Shown: positions 49,381 to 61,420 of the stretch, piece by piece
How the letters are laid out: the number at the start of each line of letters is the position of its first letter
Numbering within the stretch: the stretch's first letter is position 1
Assembly: GCF_016808095.1 (NCBI RefSeq)
Contig: NC_068979.1
Coordinates: 19,188,501 to 19,252,500, forward strand
Direction: 5' to 3'
Origin: Vigna angularis
Taxonomy: Eukaryota > Streptophyta > Magnoliopsida > Fabales > Fabaceae
Length of the DNA: 64,000 nucleotides
Made by a program: the position numbers and the translations under genes
The notes under the pieces: model-generated
What the model was told of the DNA's origin: nothing
Databases searched by the model: none
Seen by the model: the letters and a program-made list of their open reading frames with translations, nothing else

Positions 49381-50035
49381 CCGACCTCGACGCTTGTGTC
49401 TCAGTCTCAGTCTCACTTTAGCTTTCAGTTTCAGATCTCTCTTTCATCACACCAATTTCCAGGTCACATTCCAATCTTCTATCTTTTTGCTTTTCTCTGT
49501 AATTTTCGTTCCCCTTTTCTTCAATCTCTTACTTTCTTTTCCACTTTCATATCTCGAATTTTATGTAAAACAACTCCTCCTTTTAATTCTTGGTTTGTCG
49601 AAAGTCTGTATTTTTTTCCTGTAAATTTTGTTTGAATGCATGTTGGAATTTGAATGTTGGTATGGTTTGGATCTTATGCTCGTCGTTGTTGTCACTAATC
49701 TGATTTTATTATCAATGTTTGTCCCATGGATTTTGAAAATTTCAAAACATTCTTACCCTTTTAAACTGGGGTTAGGGTAGGATGATTTTACATGTTTCGA
49801 TAAGTTTATTTGGTATCCACTTAACTAGGTTTTTCCCTTAGCTTGAAATATTGGATGAGAAATGTTGGATAAGCGAGAATTTCTTGTTCAAAACCTATGT
49901 ACTAAGAAACTGTTAATTAAACCTTTTATAGTAGGCTATGTGTTAAGATCTTACAAGATTGGGCTAGCGTGCATTACTGCTGTTTTTATGTTATCTCATT
50001 TGATGTTTTTGTGGCTTTTGTATAGGATTTGAAAC
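49381..50035 (+). promoter_or_regulatory. 5' UTR with probable leader intron of OB-fold gene copy B
   Basis: A CT-rich leader (tctcagtctcagtctcac near 49399) resembles the leader of copy A. A plausible donor follows CCAG (about 49461) and the acceptor is TTTTGTATAG, with GATTTGAAAC just before the ATG. The same architecture in copy A supports a 5'-UTR intron of about 560 bases. Short frames here are untranslated leader or intron. Confidence 0.65.
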
Positions 50036-53000
50036 ATGGCAGATTCAAAACCAGGATTGAGGAAGCCAGTGTTCACCAAGGTTGAACAGCTTCGCCCAGG
50101 AACAAGTGGGCACACTTTAACCGTGAAGGTGGTCAATGTTAAGATGGTGATGCAGAAAGGTCGCTCCGATGGTCCTCAATCCCGTCAAATGCGAATTGCT
50201 GAATGTTTGGTTGGTGATGAGACTGGAATGATCATATTTACTGCCAGAAATGATCAAGGTATATATATCACTGCTCTCACAAAGCTTCCCCTAGATACAT
50301 GTATTCCTTACTGCATTGTGACATTGTTATTGTCATCGTATTATTTTGTATTACACTCTTGTTGGATTGATCTTTCATTGACTGGAGGAAGGGGTGTTCG
50401 CATGTGATTTTGCATGGAGTGATCACATGTCATGAGTCAAGTGTTTTTGATATATTTGTGGTTATCTTGAATCCTTGTTTAGATGTTTGTTACTTCTTGT
50501 ATTTTGTCTGTGGTCATGTATCAGGTGCTTTATTTTGTCAAATTCATGGCCATTTGTAATTACTGTTTGGGGTAGACTTTGTGAACCCCATGTTAAGGGA
50601 AGATGCAGATGCAAGATCGCCTTCGTTGTCTGCATTGAAATTTGAAAAATACCTCAATCCGGCTCTTGATTTTATCCTTTGGCTGAGGCCTGAGAAGTGT
50701 AGAAGCAAAAGAGAAACTGATTCAAGTGGTAGCCAGTTTTTAAAGAATTCATACAGCACTACACAGACGTATAGACTATTGAGAGAGAGCAGGATAGAGA
50801 GAAAAGAAAGCTGCAGTTATGTAATGACTTCTCAGTTTTGAAGATTTCAATCCTATTAGTTTTCTTAAAACCTACCACTGCAGTATTTACACTGCTATTT
50901 ATAGCAGTTAACTCCTAACTACCCAACTGGCCCAGACAAATGCCTAAATTGGGTTTGTTATCTTACTACCTCTCTCCCCCACCCAGAAAAAAGATCCACC
51001 TGGTCCTCAAGGTGAAGGAGATGATTTAAGGCCTGCTGCAGATTAGTTTCTGCCTCCCAGCTGTCTTCACACGGAGGGGGTTTGTGCCACTTGATCAAGT
51101 CTTCTAAATCATCACCTGGTACTACCTGCCTGCAATCCAACACATTTTCTGGTTGAACTGGAGCTCCACGTCATCAGCTAAGGCCAGGGCAAGAGGTTGA
51201 ACAAACTGTGGTGCGCTGACTGCCTCCTTGAGGAGGGGCACACAAAAAACTGGGTGAATTCTGCGATCCTCCACTAAATCCAGCTTATGTGTCTCTTGAC
51301 CTATTCTTTACATTACATGAAAAAGACCACAATAATGAGGACTGAGATTTTTTATCTGGTCTTCTGTCTTCCGTCTGGAGAGCATGTCTTAGAGGGTTGC
51401 AAATTAGAAAATCCCAAACTCACCACGTACTCCAGACATCTGCTATACTCATGAACTTGCATTCTCATTCTGCCCTAGGCCTTTAACAAATGCTGCCTTA
51501 AATCATTTAGCAGCCCATCATGTTGCCGAGTCAACTTGTTAACCTCTTTTTCCAACTTTGAAGGATTGGTTGTCTCCTTCAACCAGGGTAGAGCTTGTCT
51601 CCTTGACAGCTGCATCAGCTCCAAAATATCAGCAATCCCTACCATGTCAACTACAAAGAGTGGAACTCCTCTACTCTTCTCTGTGCTCTATTTTCTTTAA
51701 TACACAGCGTGGACAAGGTGCTGTGGAACTTGTTTCTACCGTTCTACCTGCTGGACTAGGTGTTTCAGCCTCAGCATTGCAAAAGGAGACTTAGTGAAAA
51801 CTCCTAAAAGGCACATATTTTGCAATCCTCCCAAGCTAATTTTGGGTTGCAAGATTGCCACCATTGGAACCAAGCAACCATCCTTCCAAAGAACCCCCAA
51901 TCTTCTGCATCATTTCTTCCATCATAGTTTCCAACTTTCACCATGTCTCTCAGGATCTTGGTTCTTATTTTCAACATTTTTTCCATAGTTTCCAGTCTTC
52001 CCTACATTTTTTTTGCCCACCATTGAATTCCTTGACCAATCCGTATCAATTCGAGATATTCACAGCTCCAAGATCTGAGCTTTGGTACTAGTTGATACAC
52101 TTGGCACCCATAATTAATAGAATTCACGTAACAGTACAGGGGAAAAAGAAAGCTGTTATTTTGTAATAGTGACTTCTGGGAATCCCAGAGTGTCAGTCCT
52201 TTCCTCCTCCACAATGAGTTTTTGTTAAACATTACTACTTCGGTATCTACCCTGCTATTGATAGAAATTAACTTCCTAACTACCTAATTGGCCCATGTAG
52301 TCTAACTAATTGACTTTGAGGATCAGTTGAGTTTTTTCTTATTCCTTATGCTTGTTGATGTGAAGTTTAGAATGAGTAGCAAGTTTGAAATGGAAATTTA
52401 TACCCACTGATTACTTTCTTTTACAATAAGACTCAGGGATACTTAACATACAAAAATACCCGACTTTATATAAAATGTGTTTTTGGACCATTGATGTTAC
52501 TAATAAATGAAGTTCAGTCGGCTCATGTTATTGTGGTGATAATATATTATAGAATACTTAATTCTGGCAACTGATAGGAAAAATAATTCCCAGTTAGGAT
52601 AAAAAATTGCTCAATTTTTAGTCACAATTTAACAAAACAAATGTTTTGGAATTTAAAATGGAGCTATCAATGGGTTATTCATCGATGTAACTCAGTTGTT
52701 CCCCTAAAATCAATGAAGGCCAGCTCCTTGAAAGAACAGAAAAATGCAGAAAATTTAAGATAGCTTTAGGGCTGTGTAGGTACACAGACCCTCTAGCCCA
52801 AGTACATTCCTTTTCCTCTCAATTCCTGTCTACCATGCTATCACTTTTTCTCTACTTTTAATTATCATGGCAAAATTCGCATGCTCTCCCCACTTCTCCC
52901 TATCTCATGGAAATTATGTTATATTATGTTACCATTTCCTTGAGCCACCTTAGTGTGCTTTTGTGTTCTATACGCAGGCATTCTTATTTAGTCACTTGTC

Positions 53001-53411
53001 TAGTTGTATTTCATGTGAAAGTTCAAATGAATTCCATGTGGGAAGAATAATTTCAAAATGTTTTTAATGTAGAAATTTCAGATTAAATAGGCATGTAAAG
53101 AAATATTTCAATCATGATTTTAAATGTTTAATTTGCAAATAATATATATTGTCTCATGCCTTTGAATAAGTAGAGTTTTGTTTTGATGTTGAACATTTTG
53201 TTGTGGCTTCACATTTTCAGTGGATTTGGTGAAAGAGGGCTCTACTGTGATCCTTCGTAATGCGAAAATTGACATGTTCAAAGGATCAATGCGACTTGCT
53301 GTTGACAAGTGGGGCCGTGTTGAAGTCACAGATGCTGCTAGTTTCACTGTGAAGGAAGATAATAACTTGTCTCTTATTGAGTACGAACTGGTGAATGTTG
53401 TTGTGGAATAA
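50036..53411 (+). CDS. OB-fold nucleic-acid-binding-like protein, At4g28440 type, copy B
   Basis: Coding exons 50036-50258 and 53221-53411 join through a 2.96-kb intron (donor GTATAT, acceptor TTTTCAG), giving 137 residues with the same split Val codon as copy A. The proteins differ at about nine positions (for example S6P, D17E, A35V), about 93% identity. Exon 1 carries RIAECLVGDETGMIIFTARN and exon 2 LRNAKIDMFKGSMRLAVDKW. The role is inferred only from the OB fold. Both copies look functional: no stop, no frameshift, conserved splice sites. The copies are divergently oriented with start codons about 13.8 kb apart. The intron contains a decayed chromovirus remnant. Confidence 0.94.
50718..52330 (-). 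mobile_element. Decayed, internally deleted Ty3/gypsy chromovirus in the copy B intron
   Basis: Two related LTR-like blocks (about 50718-50970 and 52093-52330) share gaaagctg, tgacttct, and ctaactaccyaaytggccca-type sequence. Between them, on the minus strand, lie RIHPVFCVPLLKEAV (integrase C-terminal region) and DLIKWHKPPPCEDSWEAE, then LHLEDQVDL, a chromodomain-like end of a chromovirus polyprotein, with stops. A purine tract (GGGTGGGGGAGAGAGG, about 50992-50972 on the minus strand) abuts the 3' LTR. Most of gag and pol is deleted. Confidence 0.75.
50958..51320 (-). pseudogene. Chromovirus pol C-terminal remnant (integrase end and chromodomain)
   Basis: Minus-strand translation gives HKLDLVEDRRIHPVFCVPLL near 51300-51240 and, in the frame ending at 50958, LIKWHKPPPCEDSWE then LEDQVDLFSGWG. 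This is the conserved closing part of chromovirus Gag-Pol. A frame change separates the two parts. Confidence 0.75.
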
Positions 53412-53700
53412 CTTGTTTTGGAAATTGTGGAACTTCTACTTAGAATAAAAACATATCAAGTTTTTCTATGGGACATCTCAGCATGGCCATCACATTCACC
53501 TCAGTTTTCGATTTGAGAAGCCAGTACAGTACCAACACTGCATCTTACTGTTGCAACTTCTTGTAGCTTCAACCATTGAACAAACGGTTACTGTTAGTGC
53601 AAAAAGAATATGAGAATTGGCTTCCAGATCATGCTTTTTGTTATCTTATCTGTTGACAATTTTGGATTATGTATCAGAATATTATACATGGCAGGTGAAT
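53412..53700 (+). other. Probable 3' UTR / conserved 3' flank of copy B
   Basis: 53508-53665 aligns with the 3' flank of copy A. It begins after an AATAAA-type signal (gaataaaaac near 53441). Confidence 0.65.
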
Positions 53701-55820
53701 GTTTATATTTTATGTAGCCTTCGTTTAGTCTCAATCTTTATCGTTCTAGCCTCTGAATTCTTGCTCCAAGAAGTATATCTGGGATCTTACTGCAATATCA
53801 TCAATTAATTTTTAATTTCTTTTACTGTTATTTCAAAATGGCAGGAGATAATTCTTTGAAAAGAGAATCTTGGATGCAAACTTCCTGCTTGAAAATTTAT
53901 TTTTAGGTGCATTTGAGTTTTTGTTTCAATCTTTATTTATTTCAATTTCATACCTTGGAAGGCAAGAAAACCAGAGGAAGGGAAAAGATAGCTAGAGATA
54001 CAAGTTATCGAAAGACTTCTCCTTTAACATGCAAACGAAGGAGACAAGCTAAGACTTCTCTTTTTAATTTGGAGAGAAAATAACAATACAGTTTAATGGA
54101 TAAAAGTATGTTTATTAATTGCATCTCTTGGTTTATTTGTGTCATTCTATATTCATAATTAAACAACCTCAAAATTCATCTTTCTTTCTTAAATCAAACA
54201 AAACATCAGTGTTCAAAATTTTGTTTAAAATTTAAATAAATACTAGAGTTTTACAGCATTTGGCACACATGGGCAAGTATTAAGGATGAAGTAATACTCT
54301 AATGGTTCAGCATTATCTGATGTATTTGTTATTTTTACACCACTCTGCTAATTTTTCAAGAAATGTGCAGTGTAGGTATATCAAATAATGCTAAAGAGTG
54401 CATAGCTTGAGGAATATATTGTCAATAAGATTATCATTCGTAGAAATGTTGACGCCATGGCTAATCTGCATTAGGAATTTTAGACTACCTAGTGATGAAA
54501 CCTATCTAATATGATATACACATCATTGGCAGTTTCTTCCTACACTTTATCAAATTTCTCCTTCCATTCCATTATTTTGAATTTTATTTTCTGAAACACT
54601 AAATTTCGGAAACATTTTTTTTAAACACTCACCACTTTTACTCCTAAAAAATATTTTCAGAATTGATTTAGTGCATTCCGAAAAATAAAATTCGGAAGGA
54701 TGAAGTGCATGAAGAGATTTGATAGGATGCATAAAGAAATTGCACATATCATTTTGGAACTTGTGGTTGTTGAAAGCCCTCTCCTTTTTTTGACTTCTTA
54801 TTTTCTCTTCATTTCTTCATGGATTTTAGCTTTCAACATGTTATAAGTAGTTGATTTTTTTCGTGTAGTTACAAATTGGTGAGAGTGGAAAATCCACACA
54901 TTTTAAGTCATTTTCTTTCTTTAGATATAATAATTCTTAAAATGACAATTGTTTTTTTAAACTTTTTTGAGTTCCACAATATAATTTTTAAAATTTTGTT
55001 CTTTGATGTTAGTACTTGAATTGTAATATGGATGGATGTTTGGTGAAGTTTAATCTAATGTATTCATTATATTAAAAAACCTATTTGCTGCATTATTAAT
55101 ATTTGAGTTTTAACTAGTTTTTCTGGTTTTTGTAAACACTTCAACATTTTAGTTATTATGTCTATTAATTTGAGATTCCTTCATTCATAGCATCCAATTG
55201 TATCCAACAATGAAAAAAAAATCATATTAGTAAGAATCAGATTTGATTGTTCTGAAGTAAAGAAAAATAAAATAAATAACAAAAAAAAAAGATTAATAGT
55301 TAAGATTTCAAAACATTTATAATTTATTACATTATGAATAACTTACATTACTTTCTAAGAAGTTCCTCCCATCCATGGAATCAGGTTCAGAAAGAAAATC
55401 AAAGTAGGAAGTCATAACTGATATATAAAGTCATTGATACATCAGCCAAAATGAAAATAAATAACAGTAATGTATTATTCATAACAGAGATGATGATAAT
55501 GATACTTTGGTGGAAATCAAAACCAGTTTACTAGTTACTACTATTACTACCTCACAGACCATTATTCTTTCTGAATGTCTGAATCTTTTCTATGGAAACC
55601 CTCAGCAAAAGTGTACATATAGTGCAGCTTTGCAGTAAATTTTTTACTGAATTTTTCAGTGCTGTTCTTATGTTTAATCTTTAAAATACACTGATTTTGA
55701 TGTTTTAAAATAAACTAAAAAAGAATTAATATATATTAATATCAGCGTATTTTTTATTTTCTACAAAGAACAGCACTGAAAAAAAACCAGCAAAGAATCT
55801 AGACTCACTGTTGAAAAGAG
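53701..55820. other. AT-rich intergenic spacer, no gene supported
   Basis: Short frames without domain signal on both strands. Confidence 0.6.
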
Positions 55821-55825
55821 AAATC

Positions 55826-58800
55826 TTAAATAGATATAGAGGGCAAAAGCTTGTAGTTCAAATCCCAGAGTTCAAAAGTGCCATTAACGAAATCATAATG
55901 TGCTCCTTTCAAAGCTAGAGATTTGTTCTCCACACCAGCTCTAACAAAAGGATAACTTAACAGATTCCCCAGTGACACATTCACAGCTTCCTGCATTGGA
56001 AATTACAAGTAAAGACTATTAAAATTTTTAAAAGTGACCCTAAATTTATGAATAACTTAATGATAAATAGAGACAGTTAAAAAAATAAAATAAGATTTAA
56101 GTGGGAAAGAAAGGATATTTAACAAGAAAAGAAATAAGTAGAAAGACAAATTACTTTTTATACAAGTCATTTTCTTATTTTACTTTCAATTATATTTTAA
56201 AATAAAATATTAGTTTTGGTATATATATTTCATTGTCCCAAGTTGGACGTAACAAAAATTTTTTTCTAGTGTATACTTCATTGTCCGAGTAACATAACAA
56301 AGAAAATCATTACAAAAATGTACATAATACTTAAAGTAACAAACCTTTTTCAGCCTAAATAATCCCACTAATACACAAAACATAAAATAAAGGGTGACTT
56401 GACTACCAACATAAACATATTAAATAAATAAAAAAAGAAAAGACGAAAATATATATTTTATTTTAAATATATAAAATTAAAATTAATATAACCATAAAAT
56501 TCTAACTCGTTAAAATAAGATAATGTATAAAAAACATAATATCTATATTTCTGCCAATTATAATAAAATAAAATATACCTATAGTTATGAATGCATAATT
56601 AATTATTTTATAAAGAAACATTTAAATTGACTTATTCTAATGTAAGGATAATTTACTTACCTTCTCACAGTTAGTGCACTGCTCCTCGAAGCTTAATGCA
56701 CTTGTTTCTGTTTTAATCTTGGACCTTGCTGGTGTACATATTTGGACCCATTGCTCTATGAATTCACTGAAACATTACAGAGGAAAGAAACGATTTTTAA
56801 GGTTATGTTGTCATTTTTTTCTGATGTCACAAAAGATAATAGTTTTGTTCACCAAAATCACTGTGCAGTGGTATAATATATTCGTGAGAGGAATCTTGTA
56901 TGCAAGGATCCAACAACTAGTTAGAGAGGATTTACACTTAAATTCATAAAAAATGGAATCATTCATGTAATATTTTTCTTCTCCTTTCTCATGAATATGC
57001 ATTGTGATTTGACATGAAAAGTTAGGGGAGCAGTAAAATAAGAAATGCTTCTGCAAGCTATATATAATGTTGGATTATAATTTGTTCTTGGTATATACCC
57101 AGCAACATTTCAAAAAGGTTGTTTTTATCTCGATTTGTTAAGCCTTTTCCAATTGTCTCCAATAAGGTAGAATCAACAACAAGGAAAGAATGGTGTACAT
57201 CACTTTATATTCACTGTTATAAATGGTGGGATATCAATCATGATTCTACTCAAGTACTAAGCATTTGGAGTAATGCTTTTTACACATTAAATTCTATTTA
57301 AAAGTATATGTATCAGAGAAAAAGATATGAGTTTAAGAAGAAAAAGAAGTGATAAAATAAGTGATTTGATGAAAAAAATATTAACCAAATTGTATTCATA
57401 TAAAATTATTCTAAAAATATATATTTTACTATAACCTTATATTCTTTCAAGCATATATGTGAAAAAGCAATAGTAATCACATACTTGGAAGTTCTGAAAA
57501 ATTACATAGCTTCACAGTTTAAATTAATTTCATGGTGTGTGTAGCTATTATTCATCCTTCTGGCAAAGTTGTTCAGGACAAAATTTATATACACTTTTTT
57601 ATGTGCTCTTGGAAATTTTGATTAAAAATGAGCTAAACGAACTGTTGTGAAACAGCATATAAGGTTTATCCAATTATTATTCATTCCTTCTTTTAAGATC
57701 CATTAACAATGAGTTAAATCCCTTTTAAGGATGTTCCAAAGAAATCCTAGTAGTAGTCAAAATGTATGAAACTTGCCTTGCAGTGGTCCCATCATCTGGG
57801 ATAGACATGAGCCCCTTTATACCACCACAGCAACTGTGTCCAATAACTACAATATTCTCCACCTGTATGTTACAATACCCATATTAGAATCTAAAAAAGA
57901 CAACAAGAATTTGCAAAAAATCATATTCCCGTTTTAGTAAGAGACATATATATATGTTCATATATATATACACACACACGCTAACACCAACACAAACATG
58001 TGTTCCACTTTCCTCAAACTAGATATTAAAAACGATCAATTTGAAATGAGATGCTGGCATAACTCATACATAATTACGGAAGACAAAAACGTTTTATATT
58101 AATTAATAAAATAAAAAGAACATGTTGAATAAATTAAATAAATGAGTAAAGGAGTGAACATATTTATTATATTGGGAATAATGCATAGTGGGAAGGTGTG
58201 GTAGATAGGGACTAGATGTTGAGTTATGATTATGAATTTGACTACCACTATGTGAGTAGATAAATGCGTGGTAGTTAGTTCCACGTTTGATTTTTATCAT
58301 TCTTGGCATTAGCAATATGTGCACCAATTCAAAGATTCCTTAAGCTGTTCATAAACCACTTTCGTAATTTGCTTCATCAAATAGAATAAATGATGCAAGT
58401 TGAGATCGATGCGTGTGGATCCCAACAAAATAATGAATAACATAACAAATTGCACCAACCACTAAACTTTTTTCCTGCCGATAAAAAAAAAACTATACTT
58501 TTTCCTTTCACTCGAGAGTTAGCTCAGTTTTTTTTCTTAAGTATATGATAAAAGTTTTCAATATATTTTAAACTATCAAATCAATATAATCAGTATATAT
58601 ATTTTTGAAAGAAAACAATATTAACAAATTCATCTTTATTAAAATATTTTCATATAAGATAAGCATAGGAGGAACACAATTATGAGAAATAATTACCTTT
58701 AAATGCTCGACTGCATATTCAATGGCTGCCCCAGCTCCTGAATACTTTGTCTATGTACAATGAGACAAAGCCAGTAAAAAAATTGTATTGATTTCAAACA

Positions 58801-59253
58801 CCAAAAAGGGTAACACAAAAGGAAGATGAATTTGGACGACAAATTGCATGTTAGTCAAACGTTAAACCTTATCATACGGTGGAACCATGTTGGCAATGTT
58901 TCGGACCACAAAGGCTTCACCGGGTTGGAAATCCAGAATATGGGATGGACAAACTCTCGAGTCCGAGCAGGCAAATACCATAAACTGCATGTGTTCATAT
59001 AATGTTATATAATTGTCATCAGCGGCAACATAAATATATTAAATGAGAAACTCGCTGCATAAAACAATGATTTAAAAAGTGGATTGCTGGTTGATTCAGT
59101 CGAAATACTAAATTAATAGATTGTTAGTTAAATTAGTTAGTCACTAGTTCGACCATATAAAATGGTGTAATACTGTAATATCCAAACTAAGTATAGATGT
59201 TATATTGTGTTCTAAGTTACTATAATTGACTTTGGTCAAATGATAAGCATATA

Positions 59254-59293
<40 letters not shown>

Positions 59294-61029
59294 GAAGAAA
59301 AAATGTATAGCTAGTATATAGTGTATGTAGTTGGCTAATAATAGTTAACACATGCTTATGCTGTACAAAAGTAAGAATAGAATATTTCATTAATAAATCT
59401 GAAAACAACTATTCCGTTCAAATTTAATTTTGTTTGTCTGTTTTCATGTCGTTATGTTGAAAGTATCAAATTCAATTTCACCACAAATTAATGTAATCAA
59501 AAGGGCAAAAAGGAATGAAGAAAAAGAAGTAACTAGTGAATATGCGAAACAATAACATGACTAACCTTTGGGCTTTGGCCTTTGGCAAGGTCGGCATATA
59601 GATCAGGATTTCTCCTGAAAAAATATACGAAGAATCCACCCAAATATCAGAAATTTGTATTTCTCTTAATTACTGGTTAAATTAAAGTAAAAACAGAACA
59701 TGCCTTAATTTCCGCAATGACAAAGGATTCAACTCAACACGAAAAGTAAAGTGCCCTTTTAGCACCAAAAAGAAAACATCATTCGACATTGGCCATCTCA
59801 TGATTTCCATTTATGTATGGAAGGAAACAACATCTGCTTACGTTTCCACTTAATATTGTAAACATAAAGTTCTACTTTCTATCACTCTTTCCATTTTCTT
59901 TTGAGTAGTGTGACGGGAAAGGAATGAAAGAGGAACATTTTAAAAATATTTTTATAGTCATTAATTTCATTTTTTTTATTTTGTTCTTTGATATTATTTT
60001 GTATTAAAAATATAACAATTATTGCTTTCAAAAATTAACGATTAATTTCAGATTTTATTCAATGATAATTAATTATAAAAATTTAATTAGAATATATTGA
60101 GGGTGTAAAGTGCAATTTCCAGATGTGTAAAGTAAAAATTTACAATAATATTTGGATTTAATTATTGCTAAAGTAACTTCTCAAAAAAACAATTATCGAT
60201 ATATAGAACTACTTTTTATTTTAAAATATTTAGAGATAGAATATGATGCTTAGGAAAAGTGTTCAAACTCAAATATCCTAGTATAAGATTAAATGAGAGT
60301 TTCTACATGCAAAATAATCATGTCAGTATAAAAGTCTTATATGGTCAACTATTTCGAAATTACTGTGTTATATAAATGTTAAAATAATTATTATAAGAGC
60401 CAATAAAATTATTATGATAATTCATGATATGATGGTATATTATTCTAACTATTTTATCAAATACTAATTCTTAATATTCTTATGAAGATATTTATTTTGT
60501 TGTTGTTGCTAATTTTAAAGGGGAAAAATACAAATTTCTTTCACCATTATTCCATCACAATAATAGCAAATTCTTATCGAGAAGGTTCCTAATTGAATAA
60601 TGAGATAATAAATGAAGAAAAAGACTTACAAAAATTTCTCATTCCTAAAGGTGATGAAGCCCGTTTTGATCCTCTCCTCCGGGACACAGCGCTTCGCACC
60701 GGCAGCCTCAAGCTCCGCCGTCAGCTGCGAGATCTTTAAGGTGGCGACGTCGCCGAGTTCAGCCTTTTCACTGTTAAAAAAATAACAGAAACCGTTTCAC
60801 AGCGCGGAAATCAAAGCGCGTACGAGGTGGCGTGGGGCCCGCATAAGAAGAACGAAGAACCACACCACCTACCACCTCCTTCTGAAACGCTCTATGTATC
60901 TCTACGTGTGGTCGTGTTTGTCATAAAAGGACAGAGTCAAATGACGAAAAAGGACAGCAATGTTTGTCTGAATTACCTGAGAAGCTTGGTCAGTTTTGCG
61001 ATTGCTTCGCCGAATGATTCTCCTGCCAT
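55826..61029 (-). CDS. Beta carbonic anhydrase, cytosolic type, 8 coding exons, 256 residues
   Basis: It interconverts CO2 and bicarbonate using zinc. Exons on the minus strand: 61029-60977, 60770-60630, 59614-59566, 58984-58868, 58750-58697, 57862-57777, 56766-56661, 55990-55826; they sum to 771 bases with every phase consistent. The start gives [18 protein letters not shown], with no transit peptide, so a cytosolic location is likely. Zinc ligands C87 (ACSDSR), H147 and C150 (GHSCCGG) are present, with D89 and R91 of the catalytic dyad; the spacing C-60-H-3-C equals that of pea carbonic anhydrase. Exon 8 ends [14 protein letters not shown]. Intron 6 uses a GC donor (57776-57775); the others are GT-AG. 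The alternative GT donor nearby would introduce a stop. An upstream leader exon is likely. Confidence 0.95.
59250..59292. repeat. (TA)n microsatellite in carbonic anhydrase intron 3
   Basis: About 40 bases of TA repeats, directly visible. Confidence 0.95.
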
Positions 61030-61420
61030 CTCTTCCTTCTGTTTTGGTCTCAAACAACACAATATACATTCAGTTAAGTGCAAACCTCAAAATTTCAAAA
61101 CCACGAAATGATCAATCTCTTCATAAAATTAATTAATAATTAATCGATCAACACACGAATTCTGTCAACAATGAATCAAAATAATTAATCATCTAACAAA
61201 ATGATTAGCGAAAATTAAAATTAATCTATCAGCTTAAACGTGAATGGTAGAATATTACGTGATCTGAAACTGGTGGACGAAGAAAAGAAGATAATGAACA
61301 CATATATGTGTATTACCTTCTGAGCTTTCTGAGTTTCTGTTGGACGTACAGGTAGTGGTTAGATTTGGAGGAAAATAAGGATGTTTTAGTTTGTGTGTTT
61401 CTGTTTGTGTCTGTGATATT
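61030..61420 (-). promoter_or_regulatory. 5' UTR with probable leader intron of the carbonic anhydrase gene
   Basis: On the gene strand, AAACTCAGAAAGCTCAGAAG followed by GTAATAC (donor at about 61316) and an acceptor AACAG just before AAGGAAGAG-ATG (about 61040) fit a leader intron of about 270 bases. No transcription start is fixed. Confidence 0.55.
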
